Positions 44,294-52,681 of a DNA stretch of 64,000 nucleotides are shown here, in pieces. Made by a program: the position numbers and the translations under genes. The stretch's first letter is position 1; every line of letters starts with the position of its first letter. The stretch is taken from positions 60,566 to 124,565 of the forward strand of contig NZ_GL882516.1 of the NCBI RefSeq assembly GCF_000195595.1, read 5' to 3'. The notes beneath the pieces were generated by a model. The model did not search any database, was not told where the DNA came from, and saw only the letters and a list, made by a program, of their open reading frames with translations. This DNA is from Actinomyces sp. oral taxon 170 str. F0386 (lineage in GTDB: Bacteria; Actinomycetota; Actinomycetes; Actinomycetales; Actinomycetaceae).

Positions 44294-44332
44294 ATGGGTC
44301 GACCGTACTGAAGCCATCACCGACCCCAGTAC
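44294..44332 (+). promoter_or_regulatory. Candidate leader peptide and alternative hairpins before helD
   Basis: An AGGAG four bases before an ATG (44294) begins a five-codon frame (MGRPY, stop at 44311). Two 6-base pairings cross each other: GGGTCG (44296-44301) with CGACCC (44321-44326), and GTACTG (44305-44310) with CAGTAC (44327-44332). They are probably mutually exclusive, and both 5' strands lie inside the tiny frame. The helD start is about 75 bases further on. This could be a leader-peptide switch. The remainder of 43921-44407 shows only TCGGTTCG-rich degenerate repeats. Confidence 0.3.
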
Positions 44333-44407
44333 CTGTCAGCGTCAACCAGTGCCAGTGAGCGCCCCTTGCGCGCCAACCGACCAGAACCCGAACCGATGCG
44401 AGGCTTT

Positions 44408-47074
44408 GTGAGTCAGACGATCCCCTCCACCTCACCGCAGTCCCAGCGGGAGGCACGTCAGCGGTCAGAGGATGATGCGAGAGACGACGCGGGCAGCGTC
44501 CGCGAGCGCGAGGTACGCGGTGAGCAGGAGGTCGTCGACCTCGCCTACAGCGAGCTGGACCGTCAGCTGGCGCAGGCCCGCCGCTCCCTGGCCCGCACCG
44601 AGGCCCAGGGCGTCAGCGGCACGCACCAGTCGCGTGGGGAGCGGGACGCCTACGCCGTGCACTACTCGTCACTGGTGTCCTCGCTGGAGGGGGTCGAGGA
44701 CCGTCTGGTCTTCGGACGGATGGACATGAGCCGGGCGCCCGACGACACGGCGCGCCTCGGAGGTTCCGGGAACGGCCCTGGGCCCGCCTGTGGAAGCACC
44801 CCTGGAGACGCCTCAGCGCCCTCCCCCGGCTCGGGCCGGGGCGTGGGCAGCTCGTCGCCGGTCACCGACGGCGGAAGACGCCACTACGTGGGCCGTATCG
44901 GGCTGCAGGACGCTCAGCACCGTGAGGTGATCCTGGACTGGCGCGCTCCCCTGGCCCGGGCCTTCTACCAGGCCACGGCCTCCCACCCCATGGGGCTGGT
45001 GCGCCGTCGGCACATCGACACCCGGGCCCGCCAGGTGCTCGGAGTGGAGGACGAGGTCCTGGACCTCACCGCCCTGGAGACGGGCGGTGCCACGGCGGGC
45101 TCGACCGGGTCCGCCGTGGCCGCCGGTGAGCTGCAGGGCGAGGGGGCTCTCATCGCAGCGATGTCGACGGCCCGCGACGGCAGGATGGGTGACATCGTGG
45201 CCACGATCCAGGCCGAGCAGGACCGGATCGTCACCTCCTCGGGGCGGGGCGTGCTTGTGGTCCAGGGCGGTCCGGGGACGGGTAAGACGGCGGTGGCGCT
45301 GCACCGGGTGGCCTACCTGTTCTACTCCGAGCGCGAGCGCCTGGAGCGCTCGGGCGTGCTGCTGGTGGGCCCGTCGCGCACCTTCCTGCGTTACGTGGAG
45401 CAGGTGCTGCCCTCCCTGGGTGAGACGGGTGTGGTCTCCACGACCATCGGCGACCTGGTTCCAGGGGTGCGGGCCACGGCGCAGGAGGACGCCCGCGTCG
45501 CCGAGATCAAGGGGCGCGCTCTGTGGGTCAAGGCCCTCGAGCGGGCGGTACGGGGCCTGCAGCGAATCCCCGGGGCCCCGCGCGAGATCGAGGTCCAGGG
45601 GGTGCGCCTGTCTCTGGAGCCCAGTGACGTGCAAGAGGCGGCCTCACGGGCTCGGCGGGGCGGCAAGCCCCACAACCTGGCCCGGGAGGCCTTCGTGCTG
45701 TGGCTGCTGGAGCGTCTGACCGACCAGTACGCGGCGGCCACGAACCAGGATGCCTCGGACGCCGACACGCGCGCCTGGATCCGCGAGGACATCCGTACCG
45801 CCCGTGACGCCCGCCGGGAGATCAACCTGTGCTGGATGCCGACGACGCCCCAGGGGCTGCTGGAGCGGCTGTGGAGCCGGCCCACCCTCCTGGAGCAGGT
45901 GGCGCCGTCCTTGAGCGAGCAGGAGCGAGCCCTGCTGCACAGGGACCCGGGAGGCGGGCTGACGGCGGCGGACGTCCCGCTCATTGATGAGCTGGCCGAG
46001 CTGCTGGGTCCCAGTGAGGACGCTCAGGCCTGGCGCGCCCGGCTGGAGGCCCGACGCCGCGAGGACCTCGTGGCCTACGCAGCCCAGGCCATCGAGTCCC
46101 AGGACCTGGGTGACGGGATGGTCAGCGCCGAGATGCTCGCCGACCGGGTCTCCCAGGGCGGCCCCACGCTCACCCTGGCCGAGAGGGCACGAGCGGACCG
46201 GACGTGGACCTACGGGCACGTCGTCGTCGACGAGGCCCAGGAGCTGGGCACCATGGCCTGGCGGGCGCTGGCGCGCCGCTGCCCGGTGAGATCCTTCACG
46301 GTAGTGGGCGACCTGGCCCAGTACTCCGGGCCCCACGCTCCGGGCAGCTGGGGCGAGGTGCTCACGGCTCTGGGGACGGCGCCGACTGAGGACGGTGGAC
46401 GATCCCGGTCCCAGTCCCGGCACCGGGCCCGTTCACGCTCCCGGCAGGGCAGGCAGTCGAGGAGCTCGCGCGGCGGGTCGACCCCGCTGCGCGAAGAGGC
46501 GCTGAGCGTCTGTTACCGCACCCCGGCCACGATCATGAAGGTCGCCGAGGAGACGGTGACGCAACTGGGTCACCCGCCGGTCTACCCCGTGCGCTCGGTG
46601 CGCGATCTGCCCGGCTGCCTCGAGATCACTGAGGCGGCGAGCGAGCCGGCCGCGGCGCAGACACCGAGTGGCTCGACCGCTGAGGACTGCGTCGCCTGGG
46701 GCCAGGCTCTGCGCGAGGCGGTGGCCCAGGAGGCGGCCCGTCTTGACCGGGAGGTGGGCAACGGCGTCGGGCGTATCGCGGTCATCTCCCCCTCACCTGG
46801 CCGCACCGAGGCTCTGCTGCGCGAGGACCAGGCCCTGGCCGCCGCGATGGAGGCGCCCGGTGGGGACGTACTGCGCTCGCGACTGCTGGTGGTCAGCCCG
46901 GTGCTGTCCAAGGGTCTGGAGTTCGACGTCGTCGTGCTGGTGGATCCGGCTGACATCGGTGAGCGCAGCGCGGGTGACCTGTACGTGGCGATGACCCGTC
47001 CCACGCGCCGTCTGCGGGTGGTCAGCCGCCTGCCTCTGCCCACGGGGCTCGGTGAGCGCCCCAGCGCCCGGTGA
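44408..47074 (+). CDS. HelD/HelR-like UvrD-superfamily ATPase
   Basis: An 888-residue UvrD/Rep-like superfamily 1 motor of the HelD type, known to bind RNA polymerase and recycle stalled complexes; actinobacterial members (HelR) can confer rifamycin tolerance. An N-terminal coiled coil (EVVDLAYSELDRQLAQARRSL) is followed by a low-complexity Gly/Pro/Ser insert. Walker A GGPGTGKT lies at about residues 287-294, motif II is VVVDEAQELG, motif III is VVGDLAQYS, and motif VI is YVAMTRPTRRLRVV. A Ser/Arg-repeat insert sits at about 661-697 between motifs III and IV. GTG at 44408 chosen (GAGG upstream); an ATG at 44396 is possible. Confidence 0.88.
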   Translation: MSQTIPSTSPQSQREARQRSEDDARDDAGSVREREVRGEQEVVDLAYSELDRQLAQARRSLARTEAQGVSGTHQSRGERDAYAVHYSSLVSSLEGVEDRLVFGRMDMSRAPDDTARLGGSGNGPGPACGSTPGDASAPSPGSGRGVGSSSPVTDGGRRHYVGRIGLQDAQHREVILDWRAPLARAFYQATASHPMGLVRRRHIDTRARQVLGVEDEVLDLTALETGGATAGSTGSAVAAGELQGEGALIAAMSTARDGRMGDIVATIQAEQDRIVTSSGRGVLVVQGGPGTGKTAVALHRVAYLFYSERERLERSGVLLVGPSRTFLRYVEQVLPSLGETGVVSTTIGDLVPGVRATAQEDARVAEIKGRALWVKALERAVRGLQRIPGAPREIEVQGVRLSLEPSDVQEAASRARRGGKPHNLAREAFVLWLLERLTDQYAAATNQDASDADTRAWIREDIRTARDARREINLCWMPTTPQGLLERLWSRPTLLEQVAPSLSEQERALLHRDPGGGLTAADVPLIDELAELLGPSEDAQAWRARLEARRREDLVAYAAQAIESQDLGDGMVSAEMLADRVSQGGPTLTLAERARADRTWTYGHVVVDEAQELGTMAWRALARRCPVRSFTVVGDLAQYSGPHAPGSWGEVLTALGTAPTEDGGRSRSQSRHRARSRSRQGRQSRSSRGGSTPLREEALSVCYRTPATIMKVAEETVTQLGHPPVYPVRSVRDLPGCLEITEAASEPAAAQTPSGSTAEDCVAWGQALREAVAQEAARLDREVGNGVGRIAVISPSPGRTEALLREDQALAAAMEAPGGDVLRSRLLVVSPVLSKGLEFDVVVLVDPADIGERSAGDLYVAMTRPTRRLRVVSRLPLPTGLGERPSAR

Positions 47075-47122
47075 GCGGGATCGCACACGATCGTCGGCGT
47101 CACTGACGACACAGGTTACGCC

Positions 47123-47137
47123 ACCGTAGGTTACGGT
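47123..47137. promoter_or_regulatory. Candidate operator upstream of the acyl-CoA ligase pair
   Basis: ACCGTA-GGT-TACGGT is a perfect inverted repeat (6-base arms, 3-base centre) about 92 bases before the first ligase ATG. A 7-base direct repeat GGTTACG at 47114 and 47129 overlaps it. This is the size and symmetry of a TetR-type site. Confidence 0.45.
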
Positions 47138-47229
47138 TGCCCTGACCTCTCGCCGTCGCGCTGCAACGCTCACGGCGGGCAGGACCTTCCCGACAGGGGA
47201 AGGCACACGGCAGACAAGGGGGAAGACCC

Positions 47230-49122
47230 ATGAGTGCTCCACGCACGTCGGCACCCGCACCAACCCGCGACGCCGCATCGGCGGCCGGCTCACACGCCTC
47301 CAGGGACGAGGCCTTCGACGCCGTCTACCGGCAGGCCGGGGTGCCCTCCACGATTCCCACGGTCAGCGAGCCCCTGTCCTGCATGCTGCGCGACGCCGCC
47401 CGGGACCACCCGGAACGGGTCGCCCTGGACTTCCTGGGTGCCACCACCACCTACTCCCAGCTGGAGACCCAGGTGGCTCGGGCCGCCGAGGCGCTGCGGG
47501 GGCTGGGGGTCGGGCGCGGAGACGTCGTCGGGCTCATTCTTCCCAACTGCCCCCAGCACGTGGTTCTGGCCTACGCGGCCTGGCGCATCGGGGCGATCAT
47601 CGCCGAGCACAACCCGCTGGCACCAGCCGCCCAACTACGCGAGCAGTTCCACATCCACCGTGGGCGCGTCATCATCGCCTGGGAGAAGACCCTGGAGCGC
47701 CTCGTGGCGGCGGTGGGATCCCTGGAGGCTGCGGGTCTGGGGGGATTGGGCGTGTACTCGGTGGACCTGTCCCGCCACCTGCCGCTGCGCAGTCGCCTGG
47801 CCCTGAGACTGCCGGTGGCCGCCGCCCGCACCCAGCGCCATGAGCTGCGCGGCAAGGTGCCGGCCGGCGTGCGCTCGTGGGACGACCTGGCCGCATCCGC
47901 CACCCCCCTGGCCACGGGCTTCCCTCTGCCGGGCGTCTCCGAGGCGGCCGCGCTGCTGTACACCGGTGGGACGACCGGCACGCCCAAGGCCGTGTGCCTC
48001 AGCCACGAGAATCTGCGTTCCAACGCCGAGATGTCCCTGGCCTGGGCCTCGCGCACCACGAGCGTGGGCAAGGAGACGTTCTACGCCGTCCTGCCCTTCT
48101 TCCACGCCTTCGGCATGTCCCTGTCGCTGCTGTGCGCGGTGGGGCTGGCCGCCACGCAGGTGGTGCTGCCCAAGTTCGGGGCGGACCTGGTGCTGGCCGC
48201 CTGGAAGCGACGACCGGCCACCTTCTTCCCGGGGGTCCCGGTCATGTTCGACCGTCTGGTGACCCGGGCGCGGGCCACGGGCGCGAACCTGTCCTCCTGC
48301 AAGATCGCCGTGTGCGGGGCGGCCCCGAACCCGCTGGCGGTGGCCCAGGCCTGGGAGGAGGCCACCAGCGGTACCATCATCGAGGGCTACGGCATGACCG
48401 AGTCCTCCCCCATCATCCTGGGCAACCCGATCTCGCCGGCGCGCCGGCCCGGCACCCTTGGGGTGCCCTACCCCTCCACTCAGGTGCGGCTGGTGGACCC
48501 CGAGAACGTCGAGCGAGAGGTGGCGCCCGGTGAGGTCGGCGAGCTGCTGGCCCGCGGTCCCCAGGTCTTCACCGGCTACTGGGACAACCCCGAGGAGAGC
48601 GCCGAGGTGCTGCTGGACGGGGGCTGGCTGCGCACAGGAGACCTGGTGCGCCAGGAGGAGGACGGCTTCTACGTCATCGCCGACCGCCGCAAGGAGCTCA
48701 TCATCTCTGGGGGGTTCAACATCTACCCCACGGAGGTGGAGGCCGCGGTCCGCTCGATGCCGCAGGTGGAGGAGGTCGCCGTCGTCGGGCTGCCGGCCGA
48801 GGCGGGCAACGAGTCCGTCGTCGCCGCGATCCTCCCCAAGGAGGGCCAGACAGTCACTCTGGAGCAGGTGCGTGAGTGGGCGGCCAAGAACCTGTCCAAC
48901 TACGCCCTGCCCCGCCAGATCGCGATCCTGACCGAGATGCCCCGCTCCCAGATCGGCAAGGTGCTGCGGCGCGTCGTGCGCGAGGAGCTCCTGGCAGCCC
49001 GTGAGGCGGCCTCCGGGGCGGCAACGGCCGCGGCCGTCTCGATCGTCGAGCACTTCCCCGGCAGGAGCGAGCGCAAGGACAACGGTCAGCACGGCAGCAG
49101 GAATGACCAGGGCCCCCACTGA
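47230..49122 (+). CDS. Long-chain fatty acid--CoA ligase (AMP-binding), copy 1
   Basis: Activates a carboxylic acid via an acyl-adenylate to the CoA thioester. 630 residues of the ANL superfamily. The P-loop is LLYTGGTTGTPKAVCLSH, the A4/A5 region EGYGMTESSPI, the A7/A8 hinge GWLRTGDLVRQ followed by DRRKELIISGGFNIYPTEVE, and the catalytic Lys lies in PRSQIGKVLRR. The C-terminus has an Ala-rich extension of about 50 residues. GGGGAAGA precedes the ATG. A paralogue follows 66 bases downstream, so both are probably one operon. Substrate chain length unknown. Confidence 0.92.
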   Translation: MSAPRTSAPAPTRDAASAAGSHASRDEAFDAVYRQAGVPSTIPTVSEPLSCMLRDAARDHPERVALDFLGATTTYSQLETQVARAAEALRGLGVGRGDVVGLILPNCPQHVVLAYAAWRIGAIIAEHNPLAPAAQLREQFHIHRGRVIIAWEKTLERLVAAVGSLEAAGLGGLGVYSVDLSRHLPLRSRLALRLPVAAARTQRHELRGKVPAGVRSWDDLAASATPLATGFPLPGVSEAAALLYTGGTTGTPKAVCLSHENLRSNAEMSLAWASRTTSVGKETFYAVLPFFHAFGMSLSLLCAVGLAATQVVLPKFGADLVLAAWKRRPATFFPGVPVMFDRLVTRARATGANLSSCKIAVCGAAPNPLAVAQAWEEATSGTIIEGYGMTESSPIILGNPISPARRPGTLGVPYPSTQVRLVDPENVEREVAPGEVGELLARGPQVFTGYWDNPEESAEVLLDGGWLRTGDLVRQEEDGFYVIADRRKELIISGGFNIYPTEVEAAVRSMPQVEEVAVVGLPAEAGNESVVAAILPKEGQTVTLEQVREWAAKNLSNYALPRQIAILTEMPRSQIGKVLRRVVREELLAAREAASGAATAAAVSIVEHFPGRSERKDNGQHGSRNDQGPH

Positions 49123-49188
49123 GCTGAACGCTTCAGAGGGTCGCAGGCACCCACCGCCAGTACCGAACCACCTCACATCCCGACGGAC

Positions 49189-50973
49189 ATGAGCAACAGC
49201 AGCACCGACACCGGCGCCCCGACGCAGCAGGCCACCGAGGACTACCGCCACTACCTGCGCCCTCACTACCAGCCCGGCGTCCCAGCGGCGGTCGAGATTC
49301 CCGACGCCCCCTTGAACGAGCTGCTGGAGACCGCGGCGCGCTTCTACCCCGACCGGGTCGCCATCGACTTCCTGGGCGCCGCGATGACCTACCGCGAGCT
49401 GCTGGAGGCCTCGGAGCGCGCGGCGCAGGTGCTGCGGACCTCGGGCGTGCACAAGGGCGACCGAGTGGCTCTCATCACGCCGAACTGTCCGCAGCACGTC
49501 GTTGCGCTCTACGGCGCCCTGCGCATCGGGGCCATCGTGGCCGAGCACAACCCGCTGGCGCCCGCCGAGGAGATCCGCTCCCAACTGGACGCTCACGGGG
49601 CCCGCGTCGTCATCGTGTGGGAGAAGGGCATCGATCTCATCACGGATCCCGTCACTGGTCCGCGCGCTGGCAGCGATCCTCTCAGGGGTCGCACGGTCTT
49701 CAGCGTGGACCTGTCGGCGGCGATGCCGGTGCGTCTGCGTGCAGCGCTGCACCTCCCGGTGGAGCGGGCCCGCCGGCAGAGGGCTGCTTTCCGGGCGGAG
49801 GGCCTTCCCGTCGGTGTGCGCTCGTGGGACAAGGAGGTGGCCGGTGCTCATCGGATCCCCTCGCGCTTCCCCTACCCGGCCGGTTCCGACGTCGCGGTCC
49901 TGCTGCACACCGGCGGGACAACGGGCACGCCCAAGGCGGCGATGCTCACGCACGCGAACCTGCGGGCCAACGCCAACCAGGCCATCGCCTGGGTGCCGAT
50001 GCTGCACGAGGGCGGGGAGAACTTCTTGTGCCTGCTGCCCTTCTTCCATGCCTTCGGGCTGACCTTCAACCTCTTCTGCGCGGTGCAGAAGGCGGCCACC
50101 CAGGTGATGCTGCCCAAGTTCTCGGTGGATCAGGTGCTCGCCGCGCACGAGCGGCGTCCCTTCACCTTCTTCGTCGGCGTGCCGGTCATGTTCGAGCGGA
50201 TCCTCAACGGCGCCCAGAAGCGGGGCACGAGTCTTGACACCTTGCGCTACGGGGTGTGCGGGGCGGCCCCGATGCCGCCGGAGGTCGGGGCCCGGTGGGA
50301 GAAGGCGACCGGCGGCTTCTTCGTCGAGGGCTACGGCATGACTGAGACAAGCCCGATCGTCACGGGCACGCCCATGGGGCCCTCGCGCCGCCTGGGGGCG
50401 CTGGGCCTGCCCTTCCCGTCCACGGACGTGCGCGTCGTGGACCCCGAGGACCCGGATCCCGACCGGGAGGTGCCCGACGGCGAGCCGGGCGAGCTGCTGG
50501 TACGCGGCCCGCAGGTCTTCGCCGGCTACTGGGAGGACGAGGCGGCCACGCAGGCCGCGATGCTGCCGGGTGGGTGGCTGCGCACGGGTGACATCGTGCG
50601 TCGCCAGGACTCCTTCCTGTGGATGGCAGATCGCAGGCGCGAGCTGATCCTCACCGGTGGCTTCAACGTCTACCCCAGCCAGGTGGAGGCGGCGATCCGC
50701 TCCCTGGAGGGCGTGGCCGACGTCGCTGTGGTGGGTCTACCCGACGGCGCCAGAGGCGAGCTCGTGTGCGCCGCCGTGGTTCTCGCCGAGGGAACTGCGC
50801 CGGACTCCGTGACTCTTGAGGCGGTGCGGGAGCATGCCGAGCGGACGGTCCCGCGTTACGCGCTGCCGCACCGCCTGGAGGTCATTGAGGAGATGCCCCG
50901 ATCCCAGATCGGCAAGATCCTGCGCCGCGTCGTGCGCGAGCGGGTGCTCACAGGAGCCTCAGAAGAGGACTAG
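49189..50973 (+). CDS. Long-chain fatty acid--CoA ligase (AMP-binding), copy 2
   Basis: 594 residues, clearly paralogous to the preceding gene along its whole length (shared AIDFLGA, ITPNCPQHVV, IGAIVAEHNPLAP, PFFHAFG and MLPKFSVD-type blocks). P-loop LLHTGGTTGTPKAAMLTH, EGYGMTETSPI, RTGDIVRRQDSFLWMADRRRELILTGGFN (hinge; split by a short Ser-Phe change) and PRSQIGKILRR with the catalytic Lys. It lacks the Ala-rich C-terminal extension of copy 1. The ATG at 49189 has no obvious ribosome-binding site, suggesting dependence on upstream translation. A small hairpin (50975-50987) follows the stop. Confidence 0.92.
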   Translation: MSNSSTDTGAPTQQATEDYRHYLRPHYQPGVPAAVEIPDAPLNELLETAARFYPDRVAIDFLGAAMTYRELLEASERAAQVLRTSGVHKGDRVALITPNCPQHVVALYGALRIGAIVAEHNPLAPAEEIRSQLDAHGARVVIVWEKGIDLITDPVTGPRAGSDPLRGRTVFSVDLSAAMPVRLRAALHLPVERARRQRAAFRAEGLPVGVRSWDKEVAGAHRIPSRFPYPAGSDVAVLLHTGGTTGTPKAAMLTHANLRANANQAIAWVPMLHEGGENFLCLLPFFHAFGLTFNLFCAVQKAATQVMLPKFSVDQVLAAHERRPFTFFVGVPVMFERILNGAQKRGTSLDTLRYGVCGAAPMPPEVGARWEKATGGFFVEGYGMTETSPIVTGTPMGPSRRLGALGLPFPSTDVRVVDPEDPDPDREVPDGEPGELLVRGPQVFAGYWEDEAATQAAMLPGGWLRTGDIVRRQDSFLWMADRRRELILTGGFNVYPSQVEAAIRSLEGVADVAVVGLPDGARGELVCAAVVLAEGTAPDSVTLEAVREHAERTVPRYALPHRLEVIEEMPRSQIGKILRRVVRERVLTGASEED

Positions 50974-51011
50974 CCGGTGCGACACCGACTACCCCTACGG
51001 CCTCCTCAAGG

Positions 51012-51458
51012 CTACGGAGTCAGCGCCCGCTCCCAGGGCTCGACGTCGCCGGGGACGACCCGGAAGATCGGGTGCGCCTCAAGACTCTCCGGCAGAGGCA
51101 GGAGATCCGGGGCGCGCCCGGTCAGCTTGGCCTGAAGGTGTCTGCGCTCCAGGTCCATCTGGCCCTCGGTGACTGTCAGGCTGACGCCGACGCAGTCCGG
51201 CTCGGGCACGTCGATGCGGGAGGCGTCGAAGCGGTAGCCGCGCCGTACGGCCTCCTCGCGCAGCCCCCACAGGTAGGCTCCTACCGCCACAGCGGGAGCG
51301 AGCGTATTGGGGGCGGCTCGGAAGCGCTCGAGCTGGGGATGGTTGCGGTAGCCGCGGGTGCGTCCGGCCAGGACCGCCTGGGCCAGCAGCGATTCGCGCC
51401 AGCAGGCCACCAGGCCCGCACGGTCCAGGTGGCGCGGGTGCAGCGACCACATGCGCAT
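51012..51458 (-). CDS. Pyrimidine dimer DNA glycosylase/endonuclease V family
   Basis: A 148-residue protein of the T4 endonuclease V-type pyrimidine-dimer glycosylase family. The characteristic N-terminus MRMWSLHPRHLDRAGLVACWRE is followed by LLAQAVLAG, RGYRNHPQLERFR (the conserved YxxHPQLxRF block) and a short C-terminal part. The family removes UV photodimers through an N-terminal imino intermediate in phage enzymes; here the first residue after Met is Arg, as in related cellular proteins, so activity is uncertain. Lies 15 bases after the dapA stop on the same strand. Confidence 0.8.
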   Translation of the reverse strand: MRMWSLHPRHLDRAGLVACWRESLLAQAVLAGRTRGYRNHPQLERFRAAPNTLAPAVAVGAYLWGLREEAVRRGYRFDASRIDVPEPDCVGVSLTVTEGQMDLERRHLQAKLTGRAPDLLPLPESLEAHPIFRVVPGDVEPWERALTP

Positions 51459-51473
51459 GGCGGGCGCCGGTTC

Positions 51474-52370
51474 TTAGAGCAGCCCGGAGGCGGCCAAGAC
51501 CTCGCGCAGGGCGGCGACCTCGGCCTCCTCGGCCCGCACCAGGGGCAGGCGCAGGGCGGGGCTGGGCAGGCGTCCCTGGAGGTGCAGGGCCTCCTTGGCC
51601 ATGACGGCCCCCTGCCCGCCGCCCATGATGGCGTGGACCAGGGGACGCAGCCTCCGGGCGAGGGTGCGGGCGCTGGCCAGGTCACCGGCGTCGACGGCGG
51701 CGATCATCTGGCGCCAGGAGTGGGCGTCGGCGTGGGCGGCCACTGAGATGACGCCGGAGGCGCCGTGGGTGAGCCAGGCGAAGTTGAGGCCGTCGTCGCC
51801 GGAGTAGTACTCCAGGCCGGTGGACTCCATGCGCCGGAAGCCCTGCTCGACGTCGCCGGTGGCGTCCTTGACGGCCTTGACGCGCGGGTTCTCAGCCAGG
51901 CGGGCCAGGGTCTCCTCAGTGATCTTCACGCCGGTGCGCCCGGGGATGTCGTAGACCACGACCGGGAGGTCGGTGGCCTCCACGACGGCGTTGATGTGCT
52001 GGTAGACACCCTCCTGGCTGGGGCGGTTGTAGTAGGGGGCGTTGATGAGCAGGCCCTCGGCGCCGGCCTCCTGGGAGGCCACGCCGATGCGCACCGCGTG
52101 GGCGGTGTCGTTGGAGCCGGCGCCGGCCATAACCATGGCGCGTCCGGCCAGGGCGTCCTTGACCTGGCGGATCAGCTCCTGCTTCTCGGGGGTGTGGGTG
52201 GTTGGGGACTCACCGGTGGTGCCCGACAGGAGGATCATGTCGGCGCCGTCGTCGACCAGGCTGACCGCCAGGGCACGGGCGGCATCGAAGTCGACCTCCC
52301 CGTTGGGCGTGAAAGGGGTGACCATGGCGACGCCGACGGAACCGAAGCTGCGGGAGGGGACTGCGCTCAT
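51474..52370 (-). CDS. dapA: 4-hydroxy-tetrahydrodipicolinate synthase
   Basis: Condenses pyruvate with aspartate semialdehyde, the first committed step of lysine/diaminopimelate biosynthesis. 298-residue TIM barrel. GTTGESPTTHTPEKQELI near the N-terminus, YYNRPSQEGVYQH (catalytic Tyr), VVYDIPGRTGVKI (Arg that binds the semialdehyde carboxylate) and VKAVKDATGD (Schiff-base Lys) are all present. GGGTGG precedes the ATG. The pyrimidine-dimer glycosylase is directly downstream. Confidence 0.97.
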   Translation of the reverse strand: MSAVPSRSFGSVGVAMVTPFTPNGEVDFDAARALAVSLVDDGADMILLSGTTGESPTTHTPEKQELIRQVKDALAGRAMVMAGAGSNDTAHAVRIGVASQEAGAEGLLINAPYYNRPSQEGVYQHINAVVEATDLPVVVYDIPGRTGVKITEETLARLAENPRVKAVKDATGDVEQGFRRMESTGLEYYSGDDGLNFAWLTHGASGVISVAAHADAHSWRQMIAAVDAGDLASARTLARRLRPLVHAIMGGGQGAVMAKEALHLQGRLPSPALRLPLVRAEEAEVAALREVLAASGLL

Positions 52371-52681
52371 GGTGCCACCCTAACGCGGGCCGGGCGCACG
52401 GAAGATGCGTTCTCACGATCTGTCGGATAGGCGAGCGGACAGCCTACAAGCCGATTATGTCCGAATGGGACGACTTTGAAGTCTCCGTCCCCTACCAATG
52501 CCGGGTCGGGACCCCTCCGACCTGCACAAACGCAATTTGGCTCCGTGAGACGACCCAGTCAAGATCGTCCCGTACGGACACTTTCCCGCCATACACCTTG
52601 CCACCGAGCGCTCTCCAGGCCTTATGCCCATGGCGCCCGAGCCTCCAACACCGACATGCACAACGGTCCTAGGCTCAAGTC
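52371..52681. other. Intergenic region upstream of dapA and the GNAT gene
   Basis: About 310 bases between divergent genes, presumably holding both promoters. Notable structure: GGGACGACTT (52467-52476) can pair with AAGT-C-TC-CGTCCC (to 52491), and CTGTC/GACAG bracket 52420-52443. No riboswitch consensus (lysine or otherwise) was recognised and no gene is supported. Confidence 0.4.

Noticed and set aside
43921-44365. A tandem repeat or CRISPR-like array in the TCGGTTCG-rich stretch before helD
   Set aside because: The units are short and degenerate with irregular spacing; no repeat-spacer structure.
47635-50148. An 837-residue open frame on the minus strand across both acyl-CoA ligase genes
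   Set aside because: It is antisense to two well-supported enzymes; high-GC coding DNA creates long open frames opposite genes, and the translation is low-complexity Gly/His/Arg-rich without a domain.
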